Below, in pieces: positions 22,371-32,265 of a DNA stretch of 64,000 nt (its first letter is position 1; every line of letters starts with the position of its first letter). The notes under the pieces are model-generated. The model was not told the DNA's origin. It saw nothing but the letters and a program-made list of their open reading frames with translations, and made no database searches. The stretch spans positions 1,364,001 through 1,428,000 of the forward strand of contig PYIU01000006.1 of NCBI GenBank assembly GCA_003415625.1. Reading direction: 5' to 3'. The DNA comes from Aquanectria penicillioides. Lineage: Eukaryota; Ascomycota; Sordariomycetes; Hypocreales; Nectriaceae. Position numbers and translations under genes: made by a program.

Positions 22371-24393
22371 ATGGCTATCCAGAAAATCACCGCAAAGGTG
22401 TCCTCAGTCGCATTGAGGATATCTACCATTATCTTCTTTAGACTCGTTAGTGCCCTCATATTTACGGCGTGAATCAACCACTGACTAAGGCGCACAGTTC
22501 CCTGTAAGCACGGCCGAGCGCTCCGACCATGTAGACCTTCCTCCCACGAATCTAACTCGGACCATAGGCGCATTTCCCCACGATCGCTTTTGCCCTCTTC
22601 GCAATTTACCTCCCAGCTTCCATTGCTAGTTACTTTGCCACCCCCGACTACGAGGTCGTCGATGAGCAAATTGAAGTCTCCGTCAAGGAGACAAACGTCA
22701 CGTCGGAAACCCCTCTTCTCAGTGAAGATGGCGTTGAAGTTGTCTCGGATGAGGTTGACATCAAGGAGAAGGTCACTCTTCGTGAGAAGCCTGCCAATGG
22801 CTTGAGCATCCTATTGTTTGGAGCGCCGAGCTCAACTAGGCCTTCGTCTCATTCCTCACGTTCCTTGTCAACTTGGCTCTCATTGGCTTCACTGTCGATG
22901 CGCTCTACCGCGCTAGAATCTACCACCCCGCTGACGACCTGTCATTCGTTCGACTTGGTTATGTATCTCCTACCGAGGCCAAATTCCTCATTCGTGAACC
23001 GGATCAGGCCAAAATGCCCATTACCTTGGAAATTCACATCAAAGATGCTCAGCCGCCCTACGACAACACTTTGTGGCAGCCTGCCGGAGGTGTCCGATGG
23101 ACCGCCAACACAACCGACTTCACTGCTGCCCTCACTGTGCCTCTTTCGCACTCGCAGCAACGGAGATACGAGTGGAAGACCTCAAACAACCACACTGGCG
23201 AATTCCTTGCCCCTCCCAAGCCCGGTGCCATGCCCACGTACCACGATGGGAAGTTTACCTTCCTTTCCACTTCCTGCATCTTGCCCCGGTTTCCCTACAA
23301 CCCCCTTGACCACCCCCTAGCTATCCCTGGTCTCAGGCATCTGGCCAACAAGCTCCCCGAGCTTGGTGCGCAATTCATGCTCTTCCTAGGCGATTTCATT
23401 TACGTTGATGTTCCCCAACGCTTTGGGAAATCTGTTGACGAGTACCGCATGCAATACCGTCAAGTGTACGCATCTCCAGATTGGGCCCCTGTCGCCCAAA
23501 ACCTGAGCTGGATTCACGTCCTTGATGATCACGAGATCTCCAATGACTGGTCTTCAAACAGCACTGGTGTCTACAATGCCGCTGTTGATCCCTGGCACAT
23601 CTACCAAGCTGATATCAACCCTCCCAAAGCCCGGGCAGCTGGCACCAAGAACATACGCGACAAGGCGACTTGGTATGAATTCGTTCAGGGTCCTGCCAGC
23701 TTCTTCATGATGGACACCCGCAGCTACCGCTCTAGCAATAAGCTTCCTTTCAATGCGACGGAGAAGACCATGCTTGGCCCTGAGCAACTGGCTGACTTTT
23801 TGGCATGGCTGGCCCGCCCAGAGCCAAAGGGAGTCCAGTGGAAGGTCATTGCCTCTTCCATTCCCTTTACCAAGAATTGGCCGGTTAATGTTCAGGATAC
23901 ATGGGGTGGATTCCTGGTTGAAAGAAAGAAGATCCTGGAGCATATGTGGGATGCCGGCGCTCGAGGCACTGGTGTCATCATTCTCTCAGGAGACAGGCAT
24001 GAATTTGCCGCCACCAAGTTCCCACCACCCCCAGACTCCCGATGGTCTCAAAATGCAACTGCATATGAGTTCTCGACTAGCCCCCTCAACCAATTTGCTT
24101 CCCCATTCCCTACATACAAGCAGACTGACGATGAAGATGTTATGTTGAAGTAAGTTCTCCTCAAACAACACCGATGGTTTATTTTCTAATTGTACCCCTA
24201 CAGCTACATCCCTGGAGGCATCTCGAAGTTTGGTTCTTTCACCTTTGAGAAGGTTGACGGAAAGAGCACTATGCACTACCGTCTTTTCATTGACGGCAAC
24301 GAAACTTGGAGCACTATTGTCGAGGCACCAGAGGTGCCTGAACAACCAAAGCGTACTCCTTTGATCTGGGATAGAATCATCCAGTATCTGTAA
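22371..24393 (+). CDS. PhoD-like metallophosphatase, membrane anchored
   Basis: Phosphodiesterase/alkaline phosphatase D-like enzyme with a metal-dependent active site. Exons: 22371-22445, a 6-base micro-exon 22498-22503 (Phe-Pro), 22568-24149 and 24204-24393. N-terminal membrane segments include FPTIAFALFAIYLPASIASY and a second one (FLTFLVNLALIGF). The catalytic part shows LFLGDFIYVDVP, LDDHEISNDW, FFMMDTRSYR and LSGDRHEFAATK, the metal-binding motifs of the family. At 22839-22840 the frame breaks: LLFGAPSSTR reads in one frame and AFVSFLTFLVN in the next; one extra G after TAG restores a continuous 617-residue protein. A 68-base intron at 22772-22839 is a weaker alternative. Function and localisation are inferred from the family. 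Confidence 0.85.
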
Positions 24394-25089
24394 AGCTGGG
24401 AAACAGGTGGTCACTCTGCAGTTGACTAGCTCGGCGTTATTGGTTTTCATGTTCTTCGGAGGATACATAGATTATTCTACGGTGGCGTGCTTCAGACTCG
24501 GGATATCTGGCAGACCATGCCACTCACACATAGCGTCAGTATTGATAGACTTTGGCAGGGACTTTGTTTTCATAACTCTTGCATATTTCAAGCTATATAT
24601 TTACCTACCCAATTGAATAATGCTCAGCCTCGCCATTCGAAGCGTTACGTCTTCAATCAGCCTCGCCTTGATTTACTACGGTGAGGCTGCTTTCCTTGTT
24701 CAACACCCAGTTCAAGGGTTAGGGTTGTAGAAACACCCACGATGGGTGCCTCACAGTGCCCGACAGCGCATTGAGCGTCGTTTCCGTTTCTACCATGTCA
24801 GAATACGTATCATCGGTTTAGGCTAGTGTTACCGTGTCTCAGACCGGCCTTTTTGCTTTATTCTCACCTCGGTTCTTGACATTCATGGCTGGCAGGCTTG
24901 ACGGCCCCACTATGCCGGGGTGTGTTCCCCACGTCGCACCGAGCAACTCACCGCCCTGGCCCGCCCCTCCACTCTCAGAAAATTTCCCCGGCAAAATTCT
25001 GGAAAGTTTTCGAGCAGACTCCAACCGCATCCGCGCTGCGCGACAACCTTGCCGTCAAGCATTGCACTACCAACATCAACCTTATCACA
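24394..25089. other. Gene-free stretch between PhoD-like gene and RRP15
   Basis: No supported gene. It contains two copies of CAGCCTCGCC (24624-24633, 24658-24667), the second of which forms an imperfect hairpin with 24680-24689. Confidence 0.5.
24658..24689. repeat. Inverted repeat, ten-base stem
   Basis: CAGCCTCGCC and GGTGAGGCTG form a ten-pair stem with one G-T pair and a 12-base loop, about 265 bases past the PhoD-like stop codon. Confidence 0.55.
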
Positions 25090-26016
25090 ATGGCTGGACC
25101 CGGAGGCAAGAAGAGGTCCATGCAGGGTCGCCTGCAGCGCCCTACAAAGAAACAGAAGCGCAGACAAGAGTACCACAGTGAGTCGGAAGCCGAGGAGACT
25201 CAGGACTTCGATGCTGTGAACCTGCTCGACTCGGACGATGACATCCACAATGCTCGCGTAGACGACGTGGGCGACACCGACAATGAGGTTTCTAGCTCTG
25301 AAGATGAGGCTCCCGCCCCGAAGAAGTCTACCAAGCCCGCCAAGAAGACCAAGTCCAAGAAACAAGTTCAGGAAGACTCGGAGCCTGAGGAGGAGGAGGA
25401 GGAGGAAGAAGAGGAGGAAGAGGAAGAGGAGGATGAGGATGAGGATGAGGATGAGGATGAGGACGACAGCGACAGCGACAACGGCCCGTCGAGAAAGAAG
25501 AAGTCCAAGCGAAACGACCCTACTGCTTTCGCCACATCGCTATCCAAAATTCTATCCACCAAACTCTCCACATCTAAACGATCAGATCCCGTCTTGTCCA
25601 GAAGTGCCGCCGCTCACGAAGCCTCAAAGGCCGCGGTAGACACTGCTCTCGAGGCCAAGGCCAGGAAACAGCTTCGAGATCAGAAGAGGAGGGCCCAGGA
25701 GAAGGGCCGAATCAAGGACGTTCTTATTGCGACTGCCAACGAGACCACCGGAGAGCCTGAGACATCCACCGGCGAGATTTTGGTGACTGAGAGACGCCTG
25801 CGCAAGGTCGCCCAGAGGGGTGTAGTGAAGCTATTCAATGCCGTTAGGGCCGCACAGGTCAAGGCCGTGGAGACGGAAAAGACCACGAGGAAAGACGGCG
25901 TGATCGGTATGGGCAAGCGGGAGGAAAAGGTCAATGAGATGAGCAAGAAGGGATTCCTGGAGCTGATTGCTTCCGGAGGCGGTGGACTGAAGAAGGGTGC
26001 GCTCGAGGAAGCGTGA
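25090..26016 (+). CDS. RRP15: Ribosomal RNA-processing protein Rrp15
   Basis: Nucleolar factor of pre-60S ribosome assembly, needed for processing of the 27S pre-rRNA. Single exon, 308 residues, starting at the ATG at 25090 (MAGPGGKKRSMQ). The N-terminal half is highly charged: a Glu tract followed by an alternating Asp/Glu tract is encoded at 25384-25465. The family core lies in the C-terminal half: DPTAFATSLSKILSTKL, then VTERRLRKVAQRGVVKLFNA and VRAAQ, followed by MSKKGFLELI. The basic N-terminus (KKRSMQGRLQRPTKKQKRR) looks like a nuclear/nucleolar localisation signal. It converges with the ferredoxin gene 253 bases downstream. Confidence 0.9.
   Translation: MAGPGGKKRSMQGRLQRPTKKQKRRQEYHSESEAEETQDFDAVNLLDSDDDIHNARVDDVGDTDNEVSSSEDEAPAPKKSTKPAKKTKSKKQVQEDSEPEEEEEEEEEEEEEEEDEDEDEDEDEDDSDSDNGPSRKKKSKRNDPTAFATSLSKILSTKLSTSKRSDPVLSRSAAAHEASKAAVDTALEAKARKQLRDQKRRAQEKGRIKDVLIATANETTGEPETSTGEILVTERRLRKVAQRGVVKLFNAVRAAQVKAVETEKTTRKDGVIGMGKREEKVNEMSKKGFLELIASGGGGLKKGALEEA
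25384..25465 (+). repeat. GAG/GAT codon repeat inside RRP15
   Basis: GAGGAG-type then GAGGAT-type units encoding a run of Glu followed by alternating Asp and Glu. Confidence 0.85.
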
Positions 26017-26269
26017 AAAAGTTTAATGTTTGTGTGTTTATGGTTAAAGTAAAGAGGAGTACGGGAATCATTCAGGCCCATGGTTTTCCGGCCGAGCAAC
26101 TAAAGTCGCAACAAAGATACCCCTATGATGCACCGATCCCACCATCGCCGGTCCGTGTCTTTCCAGTAATATTACAAGTACAAATCTCCGGTATCATAAC
26201 AACCACTTCCCATTCGCCGGTCCCCTTTTCCTAGATTTCCCCCTTTGTTTTTGCTTGTTTCGTTTGCAT

Positions 26270-26913
26270 TTATTGGAAGTCGCTTGCCTGCAAGTTCCTC
26301 GTCATGGTGGGCAGCTTGACCCTCACGCCGTCCAGCTCCTTGGTCATCTTGACCTGGCAGCCCAACCGGCTGGTCTCGGTAAGGCCAAAAGCCAAGTCCA
26401 GCATGTCGTTCTCGTCATCATCGGGCTCAGGCATCTTGTCGAAGAACTCGTCCTCGAGGACGATCACATGGCAGGTGGAGCAGGCACAGGAACCCCCGCA
26501 GGCGCCCTCCATCTCGAGATCATTGGCTTGGGCGATGTCGAGCAGGTTGTCACCCTCACTGACGGCAAACTTGTGCTCCTCACCGTCCTTCTCAATAAAA
26601 GTTATGTAGAGCCTATTGTATCTTGTTAGACAATGCATATCGGGTAAGAGGCATCTTGAACGTACTCCTCGCCCGGCTTCGGCGGGTGGATATGTCCGTG
26701 CCGCTGTTGCGCCGAGGTCGAGAAGGCTCGCTGGCCGAGCGGGGACAGCACGCGAGCAGCTCGAGAGCTAACTGTAGATTGTGTCCGTGTGGTGCACTGG
26801 GACGACAGAACGTTAAGTCTTCTCTGGTGTCGCATGGACTGGGCCGTCCATCGGCAAGCTGCCGCCGCCGGAAGCTTTGAGAAGCCGGTCGTGAGGGATC
26901 GTGACGCAGACAT
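26270..26913 (-). CDS. YAH1: Mitochondrial [2Fe-2S] ferredoxin, adrenodoxin type
   Basis: Electron carrier of the mitochondrial matrix that serves iron-sulfur cluster assembly and heme A synthesis. Exons 26913-26666 and 26612-26270, with a 53-base intron at 26613-26665, give 196 residues. The first 75 residues are Arg/Ser/Ala-rich without acidic residues, ending in RAFSTSAQQR, a typical mitochondrial presequence. The cluster ligands are in EGACGGSCACSTCHV (Cys-x5-Cys-x2-Cys) and the fourth in RLGCQVKM. LEDEFFDKMPEPDDDENDML is the acidic helix that meets the redox partner. The start is the ATG at 26913; further upstream only GTG is in frame. It is divergent from UGO1, 403 bases apart. Confidence 0.94.
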
Positions 26914-27316
26914 GGTGCCGGGGTGGTCGGGTGCAAATCGGAACACAAGTAAGGTTCAAATAAAGACGATAAAAAAGGCAAATGCGCCGTTGTGACGATG
27001 CAACTCTATGCTTCAGGGGAAGTCTGGTTCAGGCCGATAAATTTCAACAGTCGCAGAACACGCCAATTCGCTCAATGGCCGCTGGGTCCTCGCCAACTCA
27101 ATCCGTCCTCTCACGTCCAAGGTGATATTAAGCAGCCGAAAAAAAAGTCAGTAGCTCGGACATCAGAGGGCTTATCGGCCGGGAAATTCATTCGCCGGGC
27201 TCCGCGTATCTCCGAGCGGGTAATGGGATGCATGATTTCCATTTTCCATGATCCAAGCTTGAGGTCGCATTCTGACTCTCACTTTTTCCAATGCCGTCGC
27301 GTGCTCCATATTCAAC
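26914..27316. other. Shared 5' region of ferredoxin and UGO1
   Basis: Divergent promoter region of two genes for mitochondrial proteins. No coding frame supported. Confidence 0.5.
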
Positions 27317-28942
27317 ATGTCAAATCACCGAGAAGGCGTCAATCCACTGAGGCCGTACTACATTCCCCCGACCATCGGTCCTCCGTCCGATACCATCGCC
27401 AAGACAAGCCCGAACCCGAACCCATTTTCCCAAGTTCACAATGCGACTGCGAGCGGGAGATATGCCACCAAGGCTCGTGACATGTTCTCTGATATAGAGT
27501 ACAAGGAATATTTGGGCGAACCGTCTCCTTCTGTTGTTCAGAATGCCAAAGACCTCATCGAGGAGCTGATATGGAAGTACACTTCAGTACTTATGGCCCA
27601 GCCGTTTGAGGTGGCGAAGACGATCCTGCAGGTCCGCAACCAGGATGAAAATGCTGCTCTCTCGTCCCCCACAGAGCACGAGACACACAAGAAGCGCACT
27701 TCTCTCTACGGAAGCACAATCTACGATGTAAGTTTTTTTTGGGTTTTTCTTCCTAAGAAGTTTTGCGTCTACTTTTTTTTTTCTTTTACTCACCGCCTCC
27801 TAGTTCCAAGACTCCGACTCTGATGGCGATGAACCAACCTCCTACTTTACGTCGAATGTTCCGAGCACTCCCACCCCTCTACACCCCAAACGTGCAAATG
27901 GTCACCGAACCCCATCTCCTGCAAAAAAACCGGTGGTTCCGGAACACTACGTCACCTTGCGCCGCCCAGATTCAGTTCTCGAGGTGATCGGGCAATTATG
28001 GGGGAAAGAAGGTGCCTGGGGCGTTTGGAAGGGATCAAATGCCACATTCCTGTACACAGTTCTTCAATCCCTTCTGGAGAACTGGTCAAGAAGCTTCCTC
28101 AGTGCTATATTCAATGTCCCGGACATTGGTGTGAAGGAAGATATTGACCGCCTTATCGATATCGCCTCACCGTATCCTTGGGCGTCACTTTTTGTGGCTG
28201 CTGCTGCTGCTGTGGCTACTGGTGTTGCTCTGTCCCCACTGGATCTGGTCCGAACCAGGTAAATATCCTTTTTTTCTCTGAATTTTTTTTTTTCTTTGAA
28301 AGCCAAGCATATGCTAACATTTTTTTTTTCCTTCTCAAGACTTATTGTCACTCCCAGTCAGAAGGGGCCGCGCAGGACGCTAGCTACCCTTCGATCTCTT
28401 CCGTCATATCTTTGCTCCTCACTGCTTATCATTCCCACCGTCCTCCACTCACTGGTCCACCCAGTCCTCACACTTTCGACCCCTCTCGTTCTACGAACTA
28501 GATTCATGATTGACAGCCAAGTCTCGCCCATGACATTTTCCGTGGCAAAATTCTTCGCCTCCTCCACAGCCATCCTGGTCAAGCTCCCTCTCGAAACGGT
28601 TCTACGTCGAGGTCAAGTAGCTCTCTTGTCAAGCAGGGAGTACATCCAAGCTCTCGGGGCCCTGAGCAACAATTCACGACGATTGTGCCACCCGGCCGCT
28701 ATGACGGCGCCTTTGGCACCATGTACCACATTGTTACTGAGGAGGGCATGCGAGAGGTCCCGGTCAAACCCACGGCAGCGAAAAAGGGCAGAGGTAGGAC
28801 CAAGGCAGTTTCGCCTACCACGGTCATGAAGAAGGGACAGGGCCTAGACGGTCTATGGAGGGGTTGGAAGGTCAGCTGGTGGGGATTGGTCGGTCTGTGG
28901 ACCGCCAGCGTTGTTGGACACGGTGGGGAGGGCGAGTTTTGA
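27317..28942 (+). CDS. UGO1: Mitochondrial outer-membrane fusion protein Ugo1
   Basis: Modified mitochondrial-carrier protein of the outer membrane that links the fusion GTPases Fzo1 and Mgm1. Exons 27317-27727, 27804-28258 and 28340-28942; introns of 76 and 81 bases are T-rich. Carrier-like segments are seen: LMAQPFEVAKTILQVR, LWGKEGAWGVWKGSNATFLY, GVALSPLDLVRTR and ILVKLPLETVLRRGQ, ending in GLWRGWKVSWWGL. The middle contains an acidic, Ser/Pro-rich insert (FQDSDSDGDEP). The frame breaks near 28656-28659 (run of four G): SSREYIQALG is in one frame and PEQQFTTIVPPGRYDG in the next. One extra G restores 489 residues. Family identity is well supported; the break is likely an assembly error. 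Confidence 0.87.
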
Positions 28943-30557
28943 GGGTGTCCAAGCAGCTTGCTTGGGCAATGCATTTGCAGGCATGGCGTTGCGGGTTGGG
29001 ATCTCTCCTCTTCTACGAGCTTGATGATGGGACGGCATGATATCCACCTCCATTTTCTTGGCACCGGGGTACAAAAGTGCGGCTAATGTATATTTCTTGA
29101 TGCAATTGGAAGATGGTGTTCATATTCATCATCATAGGCTCGCTACTCATGACTCGTAGCTTGATGTCTACGACATTGCGATTCGAGGTACATGGTTGTT
29201 TACGATTATATCTATCATATACTCTGTCTATGTGAAGTCATGCGGCAGCCCCAGTCAATCATTTGCGCATTAACCAGTGACTTGATATGCATAGTCTTAT
29301 AGTTTGTGCGTCATGTAGCAAGGCATGGGATCCTTGCATTGCCAAACTTTCCGCCCATGCCTGCCTACGAGCTGGCCTTTGTATGTGGCCTTTCCATCCA
29401 CCTTGCTGCCATGTTCTAGTGAACCACCGTGTGCCACGTCAGACCTGGAACGGTTGTTTGGGGCTTGCTCAGTTCGCCTCAGGATGCCTTTGCTGCCATC
29501 GGCTTCTTTTACCTCTGTTGTGCCTGGGAGCACAAGGGTCTGTCTCATAAACCAATTGTCTGAGGTTGTCGCAACATGTCATCCCATCATCAGAGTCCAT
29601 GTCGCTCTATCTGCACACTTCAATGCATGTAGTCCTTTTGCCCTTTTTTGTGTCGTCGTCGACCATGGGTTCCATATTTCTATCCCTGCTCGTATTCTCC
29701 GATGCCATCATCCATTGGCTTTTAGACATGTCAATTAATTCCCGGAACTTGCAGCCACCATGGGCTACACATCTTCCAAGCATGCATATCCACCTCAAAG
29801 CATGTAGATGCTCCTTGATGTCCAATCAACTATCGCAACATAGGAGCACATCGGTAATTCTGACACAAGCCACCAGAGTCGATTCCAAGGTGGCGTGCGG
29901 CTCCTTGCATGCCCAGGGCCGAGCTGCTCGAGTCTATCCAATGCAATGACATCGGAATGAGGCCATGGAATCACCCGCTGCATAGCGACCACTACTGCGC
30001 ATCCGGCTCGGTTGAGTGCCTCCCCTTGTAACGTCCGCGACTTGATGCTTCACCTTTTCAACCTGTCCGCACCGATGATTGAAGCCACTAGCCGTCAGAA
30101 ATGTCGGCTTCGGCACCCAGCTGCACTTCCAGTCCTAATATATCCTTGACGTGTGGCTCTACCTTGGCTGCGCTGACAAAGGTTTATGTCTCCGACTGCG
30201 TGGTACAAGAGCTGAGGATAGTTGAGCGCTGGCCAATCACGTCAATACCGATTCCAGCCCTCGGGGCCTCGCAGCTAACAACTAGGAGAGGGACGGAGCA
30301 TATGATATCTTCCACCAAGTTTAGTTTTCGTGACTATAGGAGTATCAGGTCTCATAATTTGATTGCATCTCCTGATGTTGCGCGTTGAGATCCTCGATAC
30401 TTATAAAAGACCAAGGCGTTTCCACATGATCTATACATTTCCCAACCCTCCATCATCTTCCTCATTGGTTTTCGAGAGCCACATTTGCAACACAATCTCG
30501 TTACACTCTTTTGTTTTAAGCTAGTTGCTCTAGTCAGATATTCTCTGTCTCTTCACT
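28943..30557. other. Gene-free stretch upstream of the AA9 gene
   Basis: About 1.6 kb with no supported gene. Frames of 60-140 codons exist but show no domain or fungal codon pattern. The AA9 promoter, with a TATA box at 30402-30409, occupies the right end. Confidence 0.5.
30402..30409 (+). promoter_or_regulatory. TATA box of the AA9 gene
   Basis: TATAAAAG about 150 bases upstream of the AA9 start codon; the intervening leader is pyrimidine-rich. Confidence 0.55.
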
Positions 30558-31370
30558 ATGGCATTTCCCAAGATCTCTACCATATTGTCTATCCTAGCCT
30601 CTTGCACTTCTGTCATCGCACATGGTCACGTCAGCAATCTTGTTATCAATGGCGTCTACTATGAAACCTATGATAGTCTGAATTTCCCCTACAAACATGA
30701 TCCTCCAATTGTGGTTGGTTGGACTATCGATCAGAAAGACAATGGTTTCGTCTCTCCTTATTCGTACTATGACCCTGATATCATCTGCCATCGGGAGGCA
30801 GTGCCTGGTAAGGGCCATGTTGAAGTCACGGCCGGTGATGTAATCACCATACAGTGGTCAGAATGGCCAGAGAATCATCACGGTCCCGTCTTGACCTATC
30901 TTGCCAACTGCAATGGCCCCTGTGAGGAAGTCGACAAAACTACACTTAGGTTCTTCAAGATTGATGGGCTCGGAATCGTTGACCGAGGTCGACCTGGCAA
31001 GTATGCCAATGATATTCTGCGCGAGAACGGATATGCGTGGAATGTCCGTATCCCAGAGAATGTCGCACCAGGAAACTACGTTCTTCGACATGAAATCATC
31101 GCCCTCCATAACGCCATTGAGAAATATGGTGCTCAAAACTACCCTCAATGCTTCAACCTCAAGATCACCAGCGAGGGGTCTGATGAGCCGAAGGGCGTTC
31201 TGGGCACCGAGCTATATGATGCGGAGGATCCTGGAATCTACATCAACATCTATTCCAACCCAGCTGATTACAAAGTCCCTGGTCCGCCTATTATTGAAGG
31301 TGGTGTGACTTCTGTGAGGCAAGAACCTTCAGCTGCCACCACTACTGCATCTGCCACAACCAAGTATTAA
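30558..31370 (+). CDS. Secreted AA9 lytic polysaccharide monooxygenase
   Basis: Copper-dependent enzyme that oxidatively cleaves cellulose and related glucans outside the cell. Single exon, 270 residues. The signal peptide ends after Ala21 (TSVIA), so the mature protein starts with His22 (HGHVSN), the N-terminal histidine of the copper brace. The second histidine lies in NHHGP (residues 106-110); the axial tyrosine is Tyr195 in AQNYPQC, with Gln193 beside it, and LRHEIIALH (176-184) is the usual strand before it. PPIVVGWT, DIICH and YLANCNGPC are all AA9 hallmarks and place it near the Cel61A type. There is no C-terminal cellulose-binding module, only a short Ser/Thr/Ala tail. Substrate is inferred. 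It is not beside other cellulolytic genes. Confidence 0.95.
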   Translation: MAFPKISTILSILASCTSVIAHGHVSNLVINGVYYETYDSLNFPYKHDPPIVVGWTIDQKDNGFVSPYSYYDPDIICHREAVPGKGHVEVTAGDVITIQWSEWPENHHGPVLTYLANCNGPCEEVDKTTLRFFKIDGLGIVDRGRPGKYANDILRENGYAWNVRIPENVAPGNYVLRHEIIALHNAIEKYGAQNYPQCFNLKITSEGSDEPKGVLGTELYDAEDPGIYINIYSNPADYKVPGPPIIEGGVTSVRQEPSAATTTASATTKY

Positions 31371-32265
31371 GTTTAAGTTATCCAAGGGTTTTATCTGGGT
31401 TTTAACGATACTTATAAAAGTAGCTACCTAGTTTTAAGCATGGTGCTTGAACAATTCGCACAATACGCGGTTAGGGCCATCTAAGGGTATCATGTGTTCC
31501 GTAGATGCCATGTGAGGAGGTAGATACCTAGTCTACTAGCATAAGAATATCTCATAGCTTGAGATTGCTGAACTCAGTTCTTCCTTCAAATATCTTATCG
31601 CTTGTGTCACAATAGAATCGCTTTGTATATCAAGCTAAATTCCGTTTTTTTTTCCCTAATGGACGCCTGCTATTCTGCGAGTTCATCGTCTCTGATTGAT
31701 GGTTTTTTCTTTGGTATCTTGCATTTTATCGATAGAGCGGTTGTATACTTGTACTCCTTCTACTATCTGCACTTGAGGTAGTATCATGGCTTCAACAGTT
31801 CCCGCTGACAAATGATATCGACAAGACAGGTAATATTATTGCTTAAAGATACTTAAACCTGCTAGTGCACATAGTCTACAACTAAATTTTTTTAAATAAA
31901 GCCTTCTGGACTACGACACTGCTTGGCCTGAGACATGGCATGTTGCGACCATACAGGGTAGTGTGCTACGTCTACCTAGGGGGTCATGCACACGTGACCC
32001 GGCGATGAGCCATGTCACGTTCGCGGGACTTCATCCCAAGCTTCTTTCAACCGCAACCCATGCGCCGCTCGCTTCTGGCTTCTTGCATGCCGGGTTGAAG
32101 CGCGACCCCCCGAGGCTAGTCCATCGTAACTTTGCCAGCCTGGGAGATTGCGGCATGCACCAATCAGGCTGAAGAGTCTGTATTTACGCCTTCCCCCTTG
32201 GCGTTTCTTGTCTACTATTTCATTCCCTTTTCTTGCCCTCCCACAGACTGAGCTGAGCGCTTACC
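31371..32265. other. Gene-free stretch between AA9 and SHG1-like gene
   Basis: AT-rich 3' region of the AA9 gene, then the 5' leader of the next gene. No supported coding frame. Confidence 0.5.

Noticed and set aside
24718..24730. GGTTAGGGTTG, resembling the telomere unit
   Set aside because: Only about one and a half units in the middle of housekeeping genes; not a telomere.
30558..31370. A cellulose-degradation gene cluster around AA9, GH16 and PL4
   Set aside because: The three genes are 13-15 kb apart or separated by housekeeping genes; no shared promoter signs.
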